In this document: positions 46,801 through 51,686 of the stretch, piece after piece
Layout: the number at the start of each line of letters is the position of its first letter
Position numbering within the stretch: position 1 is the first letter of the stretch
Source: Flavobacteriaceae bacterium YJPT1-3
GTDB lineage: Bacteria > Bacteroidota > Bacteroidia > Flavobacteriales > Flavobacteriaceae
Assembly (NCBI GenBank): GCA_029866965.1
Contig: CP123444.1
Location: forward strand, 1,405,501 to 1,469,500
Length of the DNA: 64,000 bases
Reading direction: 5' to 3'
Notes under the pieces: model-generated
The model's database searches: none
What the model saw: only the letters and a program-made list of their open reading frames with translations
Told to the model about the DNA's origin: nothing
Program-made: the position numbers and the translations under genes

Positions 46801-47733
46801 GCTCCTGGCCAGACAGGAACAACTACAGCCGTTTACACCATCGATCAAAATGATGTGGAAATCGGAACGGTGACCAATAGCGCTTTCGCGGAAGCGCAAA
46901 CAGCACAGGGCGCTGCAGTGAGTGATATTTCAGATGATCCTACCGTAAGAACCGAAGAGGATACTGACGGAGACGGGGACGGAGAGGCTCCAACCGTTGT
47001 CGTGATTGAGGCTAATCCAAGTATTGCCTTGATCAAGGTAGGTACTTATCGCGATACCAATAATAATCAGATCGCTGACGTAGGAGATGAGATCATTTAT
47101 GAATTTACCGTAACCAATACCGGCAATGTTAACCTCTTCGATATCCTGATCACTGATGCCCTGGTGGAAGTCAGTGGTGGTCCTATTGACCTAAACGCAG
47201 GCGCTTCAGACAGTACAACATTCAGCGCGGTGTATGCTATTACGGCCGAAGATGTTTCCGCAGGTGGAGTTACAAATACGGCTACCGTTGAAGGGATTAC
47301 GCTCAGTGGCGTGGTCGTTTTTGATACCTCTGATGATCCAAACAACGATACGAATACCGATCCTGATGGAGATGGTGATCCTGATGACCCTACCTTTACC
47401 GAATTGGGTGGTGTTGGAAGTGCTTCCGATGTGGTCATATACAATGCCATCACGCCTAACGGAGATGGTGAGAATGACGTACTGACCATTGAAGGGGTAG
47501 AGAATTTCCCAGACAACAGCCTAACCATTTTCAACCGATGGGGAGTAGAGGTCTATAGTGTTCAAGGTTACGGACAGAGTGGAGTACAGCCCTTCCGAGG
47601 TGAGTCCACAGGTCGGGTAACCATCAACGGAGATAAACAATTACCGGTAGGTACCTATTACTATATTTTCGAATACCAGCGTCAAACCGGGGAAAGGGTG
47701 TCACTTTCCGGCTACCTATATATAAACCGTTAA
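31873..47733 (+). CDS. Giant repetitive surface protein with T9SS type B C-terminal domain
   Basis: 5286 residues. Signal peptide 1 to about 40 (...RSAQAQ). Head about 41-440; acidic thrombospondin-3-like calcium repeats (DTDGDG, DSDNDG) about 446-530 and 688-756; two Calx-beta domains about 760-976. Then come 15 cadherin/Ig-like repeats of 99 residues (about 981-2465, each AADD.LTVDEDS...FTYTLTDADGD) and 24 repeats of 96-97 residues (about 2466-4780, DINDAPVANDD...TVTITVN). Three DUF11-like domains follow (about 4790-5170). The protein ends in a gliding-motility C-terminal domain (AITPNGDGENDVL...IFNRWGVEVY...GTYYYIFEY), the T9SS type B signal. An adhesin, probably Ca-stiffened, for surface attachment or gliding, as with SprB. 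SprF-like gene one base downstream. Confidence 0.93.
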   Translation: MKNSTPKFFKRSLISCKTNAWILSLFSLFFLGATRSAQAQTPITSIDATYVDVNDSSNNYSIAGNGTTGAYPAGTTFNLEFSSTTTTDNNFVIGSSVTAGGSTWTIRGLVTDFWVRRNGTANGQSNRQIIWFETESSTGNTRVLRPSYTPSVEESFRSFRLNIGSDNTFVNATAGSAQFNNIERFDFINSRAFRTPNPANAGFPIFERNGNDPFKIAAVTAIDASGNPTAFGSILTVGGGAGTWGTANLKQVSYVIFQKQDADTNLRPAENGGPQQVRGTVITFADLGIAPNQVLYGYVLLPNDATSTDWTLNPTNTSNADGGMDAFPGGGIVDSDNSVEFLAAELIANADDFSGSEINGPSGGSTPSVFTNDTFDGNPVTASDVTATLTNNGGIGGAVINSNGTITIPSGTADGTYTLTYRICEAGTPTNCSSNTATIVVSSNQDTDGDGILDTDDLDDDNDGIPDTEEGTGNFDGDLATNSVDLDSDNDGIYDVVEAGGTDSDNDGIIDGFVDANGNGLSDQVDPACTGPTNVPGSDATAVESSVSVGNPGNAIGSDNAYARLNAETDQLVIDLGRIVPSGTNIFVEARRTGNNANNSMGVWQNDQPTGTFTNGAGYLFPNRNVDYEAQYTLNADARYIAIIFLNRENGEIRVDNVRYEAFTIDPCNGVVGTPLTPPNTDGTDGPDYLDQDSDDDGCTDAFEAGFTDADSDGTIDGTGINANGTVAGSDGYTGTTPEVTSAGTDTDGDGIADACDTVYEINIASPAPINEGDAGITTLNFPVTIDAADPSAPITVDYTISGGNEDGTTGTLTFPAGTTTLTQNIAVTTNGDTAIESDEAVTVTLSNASLNSTINTANGNSSFIDDDQAIVNIDSPASQPEGDVGVTTINFTVAISQSDPDNDISVNYSISGGNEDGTTGVLTFFAGTAVLSQTIAVTTNGDTVVEADEAISVTLTGTSSNAVIGTATGNSAFTNDDFLPTAADDSLTVDEDSVAGPANQVDVSANDTIGGDGGDGDDYALATPASNGSVTEVSDGVFEYIPNPNFNGTDSFTYTLTDADGDSVTATVNVTVNSVDDAPTAADDSLTVNEDSVAGPANQVDVSANDTIGGDGGDGDDYALATPASNGSVTEVSDGVFEYIPNPNFNGTDSFTYTLADADGDSVTATVNVTVNSVDDAPTAADDNLTVDEDSVAGPANQVDVSANDTIGGDGGDGDDYALATPASNGSVTEVSDGVFEYIPNPNFNGTDSFTYTLTDADGDSVTATVNVTVNSVDDAPTAADDSLTVDEDSVAGPANQVDVSANDTIGGDGGDGDDYALATPASNGSVTEVSDGVFEYIPNPNFNGTDSFTYTLTDADGDSVTATVNVTVNSVDDAPTAADDSLTVDEDSVAGPANQVDVSANDTIGGDGGDGDDYALATPASNGSVTEVSDGVFEYIPNPNFNGTDSFTYTLTDADGDSVTATVNVTVNSVDDAPTAADDSLTVDEDSVAGPANQVDVSANDTIGGDGGDGDDYALATPASNGSVTEVSDGVFEYIPNPNFNGTDSFTYTLTDADGDSVTATVNVTVNSVDDAPTAADDNLTVDEDSVAGPANQVDVSANDTIGGDGGDGDDYALATPASNGSVTEVSDGVFEYIPNPNFNGTDSFTYTLTDADGDSVTATVNVTVNSVDDAPTAADDSLTVDEDSVAGPANQVDVSANDTIGGDGSDGDDYALATPASNGSVTEVSDGVFEYIPNPNFNGTDSFTYTLTDADGDSVTATVNVTVNSVDDAPTAADDSLTVDEDSVAGPANQVDVSANDTIGGDGGDGDDYALATPASNGSVTEVSDGVFEYIPNPNFNGTDSFTYTLTDADGDSVTATVNVTVNSVDDAPTAADDSLTVNEDSVAGPANQVDVSANDTIGGDGGDGDDYALATPASNGSVTEVSDGVFEYIPNPNFNGTDSFTYTLADADGDSVTATVNVTVNSVDDAPTAADDNLTVDEDSVAGPANQVDVSANDTIGGDGGDGDDYALATPASNGSVTEVSDGVFEYIPNPNFNGTDSFTYTLTDADGDSVTATVNVTVNSVDDAPTAADDNLTVDEDSVAGPANQVDVSANDTIGGDGGDGDDYALATPASNGSVTEVSDGVFEYIPNPNFNGTDSFTYTLTDADGDSVTATVNVTVNSVDDAPTAADDSLTVDEDSVAGPANQVDVSANDTIGGDGGDGDDYALATPASNGSVTEVSDGVFEYIPNPNFNGTDSFTYTLTDADGDSVTATVNVTVNSVDDAPTAADDSLTVDEDSVAGPANQVDVSANDTIGGDGGDGDDYALATPASNGSVTEVSDGVFEYIPNPNFNGTDSFTYTLTDADGDSVTATVNVTVNSVDDAPTAADDNLTVDEDSVAGPANQVDVSANDTIGGDGGDGDDYALATPASNGSVTEVSDGVFEYIPNPNFNGTDSFTYTLTDADGDSVTATVNVTVNDINDAPVANDDSATTDEDTPVVIDVTANDTDSDGTIDATTVTIVTGPTNGSVTVDAVTGEVTYTPDADFNGTDSFTYTVDDNDGATSNTATVTITVNDINDAPVANDDTATTDEDTAVVIDVTANDTDSDGTIDTTTVTIVTGPTNGSVTVDPVTGEVTYTPDADFNGTDTFEYQVCDDDGTCDTAIVTITVNDINDAPVANDDTATTDEDTAVVIDVTANDTDSDGTIDATTVTIVTGPTNGSVTVDPVTGEVTYTPDADFNGTDTLTYTVNDDDGATSNTATVTITVNDINDAPIANDDTATTDEDTAVVIDVTANDTDSDGTIDTTTVTIVTGPTNGSVTVDPVTGEVTYTPDADFNGTDTFEYQVCDDDGTCDTAIVTITVNDINDAPVANDDTATTDEDTAVVIDVTANDTDSDGTIDATTVTIVTGPTNGSVTVDPVTGEVTYTPDADFNGTDSFTYTVNDDDGATSNTATVTITVNDINDAPVANDDTATTDEDTAVVIDVTANDTDSDGTIDTTTVTIVTGPTNGSVTVDPVTGEVTYTPDADFNGTDSFTYTVNDDDGATSNTATVTITVNDINDAPVANDDTATTDEDTAVVIDVTANDTDTDGTIDTTTVTIVTGPTNGSVTVDPVTGEVTYTPDADFNGTDSFTYTVDDNDGATSNTATVTITVNDINDAPVANDDTATTDEDTAVVIDVTANDTDSDGTIDTTTVTIVTGPTNGSVTVDPVTGEVTYTPDADFNGTDTFTYTVDDNDGATSNTATVTITVNDINDAPVANDDTATTDEDTAVVIDVTANDTDSDGTIDATTVTIVTGPTNGSVTVDPVTGEVTYTPDADFNGTDSFTYTVDDNDGATSNIATVTITVNDINDAPVANDDTATTDEDTAVVIDATANDTDSDGTIDATTVTIVTGPTNGSVTVDPVTGEVTYTPDVDFNATDTFTYTVNDDDGATSNTATVTITVNDINDAPIANDDTATTDEDTAVVIDVTANDTDSDGTIDTTTVTIVTGPTNGSVTVDPVTGEVTYTPDADFNGTDTFTYTVDDNDGATSNTATVTITVNDINDAPVANDDTATTDEDTAVVIDVTANDTDSDGTIDATTVTIVTGPTNGSVTVDPVTGEVTYTSDADFNGTDTFTYTVDDNDGATSNIATVTITVNDINDAPVANDDTATTDEDTAVVIDVTANDTDSDGTIDATTVTIVTGPTNGSVTVDPVTGEVTYTPDADFNGTDSFTYTVNDDDGATSNTATVTITVNDINDAPVANDDTATTDEDTAVVIDVTANDTDTDGTIDTTTVTIVTGPTNGSVTVDPVTGEVTYTPDADFNGTDSFTYTVDDNDGATSNTATVTITVNDINDAPVANDDTATTDEDTAVVIDVTANDTDSDGTIDTTTVTIVTGPTNGSVTVDPVTGEVTYTPDADFNGTDTFEYQVCDDDGTCDTAIVTITVNDINDAPVANDDTATTDEDTAIVIDVTANDTDSDGTIDTTTVTIVSGPTNGSVTVDPVTGEVTYTPDADFNGTDSFTYTVNDDDGATSNTATVTITVNDINDAPVANDDTATTDEDTAVVIDVTANDTDSDGTIDATTVIIVTGPTNGSVTVDPVTGEVTYTPDADFNGTDTFTYTVDDNDGATSNIATVTITVNDVNDAPVANDDTATTDEDTAVVIDVTANDTDSDGTIDATTVTIVTGPTNGSVTIDPVTGEVTYTPDADFNGTDTFEYQVCDDDGTCDTAIVTITVNDINDAPVANDDTATTDEDTAVVIDVTANDTDSDGTIDATTVTIVTGPTNGSVTVDPVTGEVTYTPDTDFNGTDTFTYTLDDNDGATSNIATVTITVNDINDAPVANDDTATTDEDTPVVIDVTANDTDSDGTIDATTVTIVTGPTNGSVTVDPVTGEVTYTPDADFNGTDTFTYTVDDNDGATSNIATVTITVNDINDAPVANDDTATTDEDTAIVIDVTANDTDSDGTIDATTVTIVTGPTNGSVTVDPVTGEVTYTPDADFNGTDTFEYQVCDDDGTCDTAIVTITVNDINDAPIANDDTATTDEDTAVVINVTANDTDSDGTIDATTVTIVTGPTNGSVTVDPVTGEITYTPDADFNGTDTFEYQVCDDDGTCDTAIVTITVNDINDAPIASDDSATTDEDTPVVIDVTANDTDSDGTIDATTVTIVTGPTNGSVTVDPVTGEVTYTPDADFNGTDTFEYQVCDDDGTCDTAIVTITVNDINDAPVANDDTATTDEDTTIVIDVTANDTDSDGTIDPTTVTIITGPTNGSVTVDPVTGEVTYTPDADFNGTDTFTYTVNDDDGATSNIATVTIIINESDDDADDTVSLELIKFSVLNGEPIAGNTITYTLLVENNGGVPIDNITITDAMLGLFDAPLTPSTLLGGESATLTLDYTLTQADIDAGQVLNSASVRGTDPDNNLIEDISDSSNLGDDTGADDDPTRTDLEQRPNMDLQKAALVIDVNNDGQIGAGDQIEYSFMVNNNGNVTLNSVTIEDSMLGLGTLTVTPSTLAPGQTGTTTAVYTIDQNDVEIGTVTNSAFAEAQTAQGAAVSDISDDPTVRTEEDTDGDGDGEAPTVVVIEANPSIALIKVGTYRDTNNNQIADVGDEIIYEFTVTNTGNVNLFDILITDALVEVSGGPIDLNAGASDSTTFSAVYAITAEDVSAGGVTNTATVEGITLSGVVVFDTSDDPNNDTNTDPDGDGDPDDPTFTELGGVGSASDVVIYNAITPNGDGENDVLTIEGVENFPDNSLTIFNRWGVEVYSVQGYGQSGVQPFRGESTGRVTINGDKQLPVGTYYYIFEYQRQTGERVSLSGYLYINR
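34813..39267. repeat. Tandem array A: 15 units of 297 bp
   Basis: In-frame units of 99 codons, nearly identical at DNA level. Units differ by a few marks (D/N after ADD, VDEDS/VNEDS, TDADGD/ADADGD, one GSDGDD). The order of marks repeats after eight units, pointing to a block duplication. Confidence 0.93.
39268..46215. repeat. Tandem array B: 24 units of 288 or 291 bp
   Basis: Two unit types alternate irregularly: one with FTYTV(N/D)D(D/N)DGATSN (97 codons) and one with FEYQVCDDDGTCDT (96 codons, two Cys). Units 7 and 14 share the rare TDTDGT variant and lie exactly seven units apart (2037 bp). Confidence 0.92.
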
Positions 47734-47734
47734 A

Positions 47735-48694
47735 ATGAAGAATACATCAATTCTTGATCGATCGTTATGGTTCAGCATATTGCTGCTGTTGTGCGGATTA
47801 ATGCCCGCTGTAGCTCAGCAGGATGCGCAGTACACCCAGTACATGTACAATACGGTAGCCATCAATCCGGCTTACGCCGGAAATAGAGGCGTGTTGAGCA
47901 TTGTAGGACTGCACCGCAGTCAATGGGTAGGACTGGAAGGAGCGCCTCGCACCCAGAGTCTGAGTGTACACTCACCCATAGGCTTGAGCAATATGGGACT
48001 GGGATTGTCGATTGTTAACGACGCTTTGGGCCCGGCACAGGAAACCTACGTCAACGTTGATTTCAGCTATACGGTCAATACCTCGGCAGAGGGTCGATTG
48101 AGCTTTGGAGTAAAAGCCGGTGGACATATTCTGGATGTGGACTTTTCGCGACTGAATATTTTCAATCCGGGGGATCCTCGTTTTCAAAACAACATCGATA
48201 ATAAATTCTCCCCCAACATTGGAGCCGGAGCCTATTATCATACTGATCGCTTCTACCTGGGGGTATCGGTACCCAATTTACTGACCACTGAGCATTTTGA
48301 TGAAAGCCTGAACAGCAACTCCACCAGTTTTGTGGCCGAGGAGCGTCTGCATTACTACGGGATCGCAGGATACACTTTCGATCTGTCGAGTGATGTCAAG
48401 TTCAAGCCCTCGACTATGGTCAAGTTGGTGGCCGGAGCGCCTCTACAGGTGGATGTCAGCGCCAACTTTCTGTTGTATCAGAAACTCACCCTGGGTGCGG
48501 CTTATCGCTGGAGTGCTGCTTTGAGCGGGATGGTAGGATTTCAGGTGTCTGATGGTTTGATGATCGGCTTTGCCTATGATCGGGAGACCACTGAACTGGG
48601 AGAAACCATATATAACGACGGAAGTTATGAGGTGTTTTTACGATTTGAGCTCTTTAGAGAATACGATCGTATGTTGACCCCGCGTTTCTTTTAA
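47735..48694 (+). CDS. PorP/SprF family type IX secretion outer-membrane protein
   Basis: 319 residues with a signal peptide (LLLLCGLMPAVAQ). QDAQYTQYMYNTVAINPAYAGNRG is the signature of PorP/SprF, a beta-barrel family that partners with one large type B T9SS substrate each. It starts one base after the giant gene stops, so it almost certainly serves that adhesin's export or anchoring. Ends FRFELFREYDRMLTPRFF, a typical aromatic barrel end. Confidence 0.92.
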   Translation: MKNTSILDRSLWFSILLLLCGLMPAVAQQDAQYTQYMYNTVAINPAYAGNRGVLSIVGLHRSQWVGLEGAPRTQSLSVHSPIGLSNMGLGLSIVNDALGPAQETYVNVDFSYTVNTSAEGRLSFGVKAGGHILDVDFSRLNIFNPGDPRFQNNIDNKFSPNIGAGAYYHTDRFYLGVSVPNLLTTEHFDESLNSNSTSFVAEERLHYYGIAGYTFDLSSDVKFKPSTMVKLVAGAPLQVDVSANFLLYQKLTLGAAYRWSAALSGMVGFQVSDGLMIGFAYDRETTELGETIYNDGSYEVFLRFELFREYDRMLTPRFF

Positions 48695-48733
48695 TACATT
48701 CAAAGCCTATCTTCGCGACATAAGATTTCACGC

Positions 48734-50689
48734 ATGAAGTTAATTTTTCAAACCGTTCTTATTGGAGTGCTTACTTTACTAAGCCTGCAAGCCTTTGGTC
48801 AGGAACGCGATCTAGAGCGGGCCGATAAAAAATTCAATCAATACGCCTTTATCGATGCTCAGAAAATCTATCTTAAGGTAGCAGAAGAAGGCTATGCCTC
48901 TGCCGATCTATTTGAAAAACTAGGAGACTCGTATTACTTTAATGCTGATTATGAAGAAGCCAAACGCTGGTACGATCGTTTGGTGAACGAATTCCCTACC
49001 CAGGTCAGTGCAGAATATTATTTCCGCTACGCACAGACCCTACGAAGTATCAAAGAATACAAAAAAGCCGATGCCATGATGGATCAGTTCAATGCATTGG
49101 CCAACAACGATTCACGGGGCGTGCTGTTTGATGGAGATCGGGATTACCTGAAAGAAATCACGTATAGGAAAAGTACCTATGAGCTACAAAAGCTGCGTCG
49201 CCTGAATTCGCGTTTTTCTGACTTTGCGCCCATGATCTATGAAAACAGGTTGATCTTCTCTTCCTCACGGGATACAGGTTCGGCGGGAAAACGTATTTAT
49301 AAATGGAACAATCAACCTTTTTTGGATTTGTTTCAGGCAGCTATTGACCCTAAGGGAGAGCCCGGAAAAGTGAGCTCATTTGGTGGTGATCTGAATACTA
49401 AGTTCCATGAAAGTACCACAGCTTTTACCAAAGACGGGAAGACGATGTACTTTACCCGGAACAATTACCTGGACGGGAAGCTGAAAGAAGACAATGAAGG
49501 GACCAATCGGTTGAAGATTTACAAAGCGACCAAAAAAGGGAGCGGCTGGTCAGATCCGGTCGAACTGCCTTTCAATAGTGACGAATTCAGTGTAGCGCAC
49601 CCTAGCTTAAACGCAGCTAACGACCGACTCTATTTTGCGTCTGATATGCCGGGCACACGCGGACTTTCAGACATCTGGTATGTCAGTGTCGATGCTTCTG
49701 GCAAGTATGGGAAACCGGTCAATTTGGGCCCCTCCATCAATACTGAAGGTAGAGAGAGCTTCCCCTTTATGAGTAAGAAAGGAAACTTATACTTTGCCTC
49801 CAATGGGCATCCGGGTCTGGGAGGTTTGGACGTGTACGTCAGTACCTATTCCGGAGATGGCGAACGCTCTAAAGTCATCAATCTGGGAGAGCCTATCAAT
49901 AGCTCAGACGATGACTTCACTTTTATCGTGGACGATGATGCCTTATCCGGGTATTTTGCCTCCAACCGTCGTGGTGGTCGGGGAAGTGACGATATTTATC
50001 GCTTTGTTCAAATTGAAGATCCCGCCTGTGATGTGGTGATTCAAGGAGCAATCACTGATCTGGATAGCGGTGAGATCCTCCCGGATACCCAGGTCGTTTT
50101 ACTGGACCTGGAAGGCAATGAATTGTCGAGTACAACTTCGACTGCTGAAGGAATCTATGTGCTGAATGCAGTTTGCGACACCCGCTATGTCATTCGCGCA
50201 AGCAAAACAGAATACACCACTGCAGAAAAAATTGTGCTCACCCCGGAGCAATCTGCGACCATAGATCAGCCTATTGCTCTTGAAAAACGTCTAAAAACCG
50301 TACGGGAAGGCGACGATCTTGGACAAATTCTCGATCTCAATCCGATCTATTTTGATTTTGACCGCTTTAATATTCGTAGAGATGCTGCCGAAGAACTGGA
50401 GAAGATCGTAGCGGCCATGAAAGAATTCCCCAATTTAAAAATTGACGTGCGATCGCATACCGACAGCCGGGGGAATGACTCCTACAACAGAAGTCTTTCC
50501 GACAAACGGGCTAAGGCCACCGTCAATTGGATGATTAATCGCGGCATTGACGCCAATAGACTTAGCGGTCAAGGCTACGGCGAATCACAACCGGTGAATA
50601 ACTGTACCAATGGTGCTGATTGTACGGAGGCTGAGTTTCAACTCAATAGACGCTCAGAGTTTATCGTTTTGAGCAATGAAGACCAATAA
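48734..50689 (+). CDS. OmpA family protein with TPR and PD40 repeats
   Basis: 651 residues. Signal peptide to about 22 (LQAFGQ); TPR-like helices 25-140; a WD40-like PD40 propeller about 150-430 (FAPMIYENRLIFSSSRD, LYFASDMPGTRGLSDIWYVS, YFASNGHPGLGGLDVYVS, GYFASNRRGGRGSDDIYRF). A carboxypeptidase-regulatory domain spans about 435-515. The OmpA peptidoglycan-binding domain at about 530-648 has YFDFDRFNIRRDAAEELEKI and HTDSRGNDSYNRSLSDKRA. Such proteins accompany SprF-like genes and fix the secretion site to the cell wall. A near-consensus TATCTTCG precedes it, 40 bases after sprF. Confidence 0.92.
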   Translation: MKLIFQTVLIGVLTLLSLQAFGQERDLERADKKFNQYAFIDAQKIYLKVAEEGYASADLFEKLGDSYYFNADYEEAKRWYDRLVNEFPTQVSAEYYFRYAQTLRSIKEYKKADAMMDQFNALANNDSRGVLFDGDRDYLKEITYRKSTYELQKLRRLNSRFSDFAPMIYENRLIFSSSRDTGSAGKRIYKWNNQPFLDLFQAAIDPKGEPGKVSSFGGDLNTKFHESTTAFTKDGKTMYFTRNNYLDGKLKEDNEGTNRLKIYKATKKGSGWSDPVELPFNSDEFSVAHPSLNAANDRLYFASDMPGTRGLSDIWYVSVDASGKYGKPVNLGPSINTEGRESFPFMSKKGNLYFASNGHPGLGGLDVYVSTYSGDGERSKVINLGEPINSSDDDFTFIVDDDALSGYFASNRRGGRGSDDIYRFVQIEDPACDVVIQGAITDLDSGEILPDTQVVLLDLEGNELSSTTSTAEGIYVLNAVCDTRYVIRASKTEYTTAEKIVLTPEQSATIDQPIALEKRLKTVREGDDLGQILDLNPIYFDFDRFNIRRDAAEELEKIVAAMKEFPNLKIDVRSHTDSRGNDSYNRSLSDKRAKATVNWMINRGIDANRLSGQGYGESQPVNNCTNGADCTEAEFQLNRRSEFIVLSNEDQ

Positions 50690-50712
50690 GAACTTGATTT
50701 TTTTTAAAGAGG

Positions 50713-50737
50713 CGCCCTTTTTAGAGGGCGTTTTTTT
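50713..50737 (+). terminator. Terminator at the end of the adhesin operon
   Basis: CGCCCT (50713-50718) / AGGGCG (50725-50730) with T7. It touches the stop of the convergent DUF456 gene. Confidence 0.8.
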
Positions 50738-51242
50738 ATGAGGTAAACAAGGCATCCGAATACTGAATTCCCTTATAGATAAAGAGGCCGGTAAAGATTA
50801 AACTGAGGGTCAGCTTCATAAATGTTCCGGTCAGAAAACCCAAAAAGGAACCAAAAGCAGCGCGTAAGGCGGTTTTGTTGTCGCTCTTATTAAAAAACAC
50901 TTCGCCTATAAAAGCCCCCAAAAAGGGTCCGATGAGTATCCCGAAGGGAATAGGCACAATGATCCCCACGATCAGTCCGATAGTGGTTCCCCAGGCTCCT
51001 GATTTGCTGCCTCCAAAACGTTTGGTTCCGGCGGCAGGAATTACATAGTCAAGCACAACTATGGCCAGAGCGAGTACCAGGGTGATTCCCAAAAACCAAT
51101 AGTTCATGGGTACCGCGCTGGTGAGATGAAGCAACAGCAGGCCAACCCAGCCCAGAGGTGGCCCGGGCAGTACCGGCAGTACACTTCCCACTACGCCTAC
51201 GATGCAGAAAAGAAAACCAAAAACGATCAAGATCATGTCCAT
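50736..51242 (-). CDS. DUF456 family membrane protein
   Basis: 168 residues, four to five hydrophobic segments. The glycine/proline-rich LPVLPGPPLGWVGLLLL and IIVPIPFGILIGPFLGAFIGE pieces are typical of DUF456. Function unknown. Divergent from blaI across 82 bases; a TATCTTCG box on the reverse strand (51255-51248) may be its promoter, so the BlaI operators could affect both genes. Confidence 0.85.
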   Translation of the reverse strand: MDMILIVFGFLFCIVGVVGSVLPVLPGPPLGWVGLLLLHLTSAVPMNYWFLGITLVLALAIVVLDYVIPAAGTKRFGGSKSGAWGTTIGLIVGIIVPIPFGILIGPFLGAFIGEVFFNKSDNKTALRAAFGSFLGFLTGTFMKLTLSLIFTGLFIYKGIQYSDALFTS

Positions 51243-51279
51243 GGGTACGAAGATACTATAAGTCGCTAAATCATTTTTT

Positions 51280-51320
51280 AACTAAAAAATTAGTTTAAAC
51301 TAAATAATTAGTTATATTTG
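51280..51320 (+). promoter_or_regulatory. Double BlaI-type operator and promoter of blaI-blaR1
   Basis: Two copies of AACTAA-N4-TTAGTT (51280-51295 and 51298-51313), 18 bases centre to centre, immediately before TATATTTG (51313-51320), an exact TAnnTTTG box. The start codon is at 51325, so transcription would begin at or next to the ATG. Confidence 0.8.
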
Positions 51321-51324
51321 TGTC

Positions 51325-51684
51325 ATGAAACAATTAACCAAAGCCGAAGAAGAGATCATGCAATTGCTCTGGGAGCAGGGGAGCGCCAATGTGGCTTCCC
51401 TGATAGAGGCCATGCCAGAACCTAAACCGGCCTACAATACCGTATCGACCATTGTGCGCATCTTAGAGTCTAAAGGATTTGTAGACTACCGCAAAGAAGG
51501 TAGGGGACATATTTATTTTCCCATCATCAAGAAAGCTGATTACAGCAACGCCAGTATGAAAACCATGCTCAACAATTACTTTGACGGTAGCTTCAAAAGT
51601 ATGGTGTCTTTCTTTGTCAAGAAAAATGACATGAACGTTCAGGAGCTGGAGGAGGTGCTGAAAGAAATCAATAAAAAGCAGTAG
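51325..51684 (+). CDS. blaI: BlaI/MecI/CopY family transcriptional repressor
   Basis: 119 residues: winged helix LTKAEEEIMQLLWEQGSANVASLIEAM...YNTVSTIVRILESKGFVDYRKEGRGHIYFP, then a dimerisation tail. It binds palindromic operators and is inactivated by proteolysis triggered by its BlaR1-type partner, here two bases downstream. The palindromes over its own promoter indicate autorepression. In Bacteroidetes such pairs often respond to cell-envelope stress rather than beta-lactam; no beta-lactamase is present. Confidence 0.92.
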   Translation: MKQLTKAEEEIMQLLWEQGSANVASLIEAMPEPKPAYNTVSTIVRILESKGFVDYRKEGRGHIYFPIIKKADYSNASMKTMLNNYFDGSFKSMVSFFVKKNDMNVQELEEVLKEINKKQ

Positions 51685-51686
51685 TC

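Noticed and set aside
46458-47534. Reverse-strand frames of 67-145 codons near the end of the giant gene
   Set aside because: They lie antisense to well-formed DUF11-like and gliding C-terminal domains.
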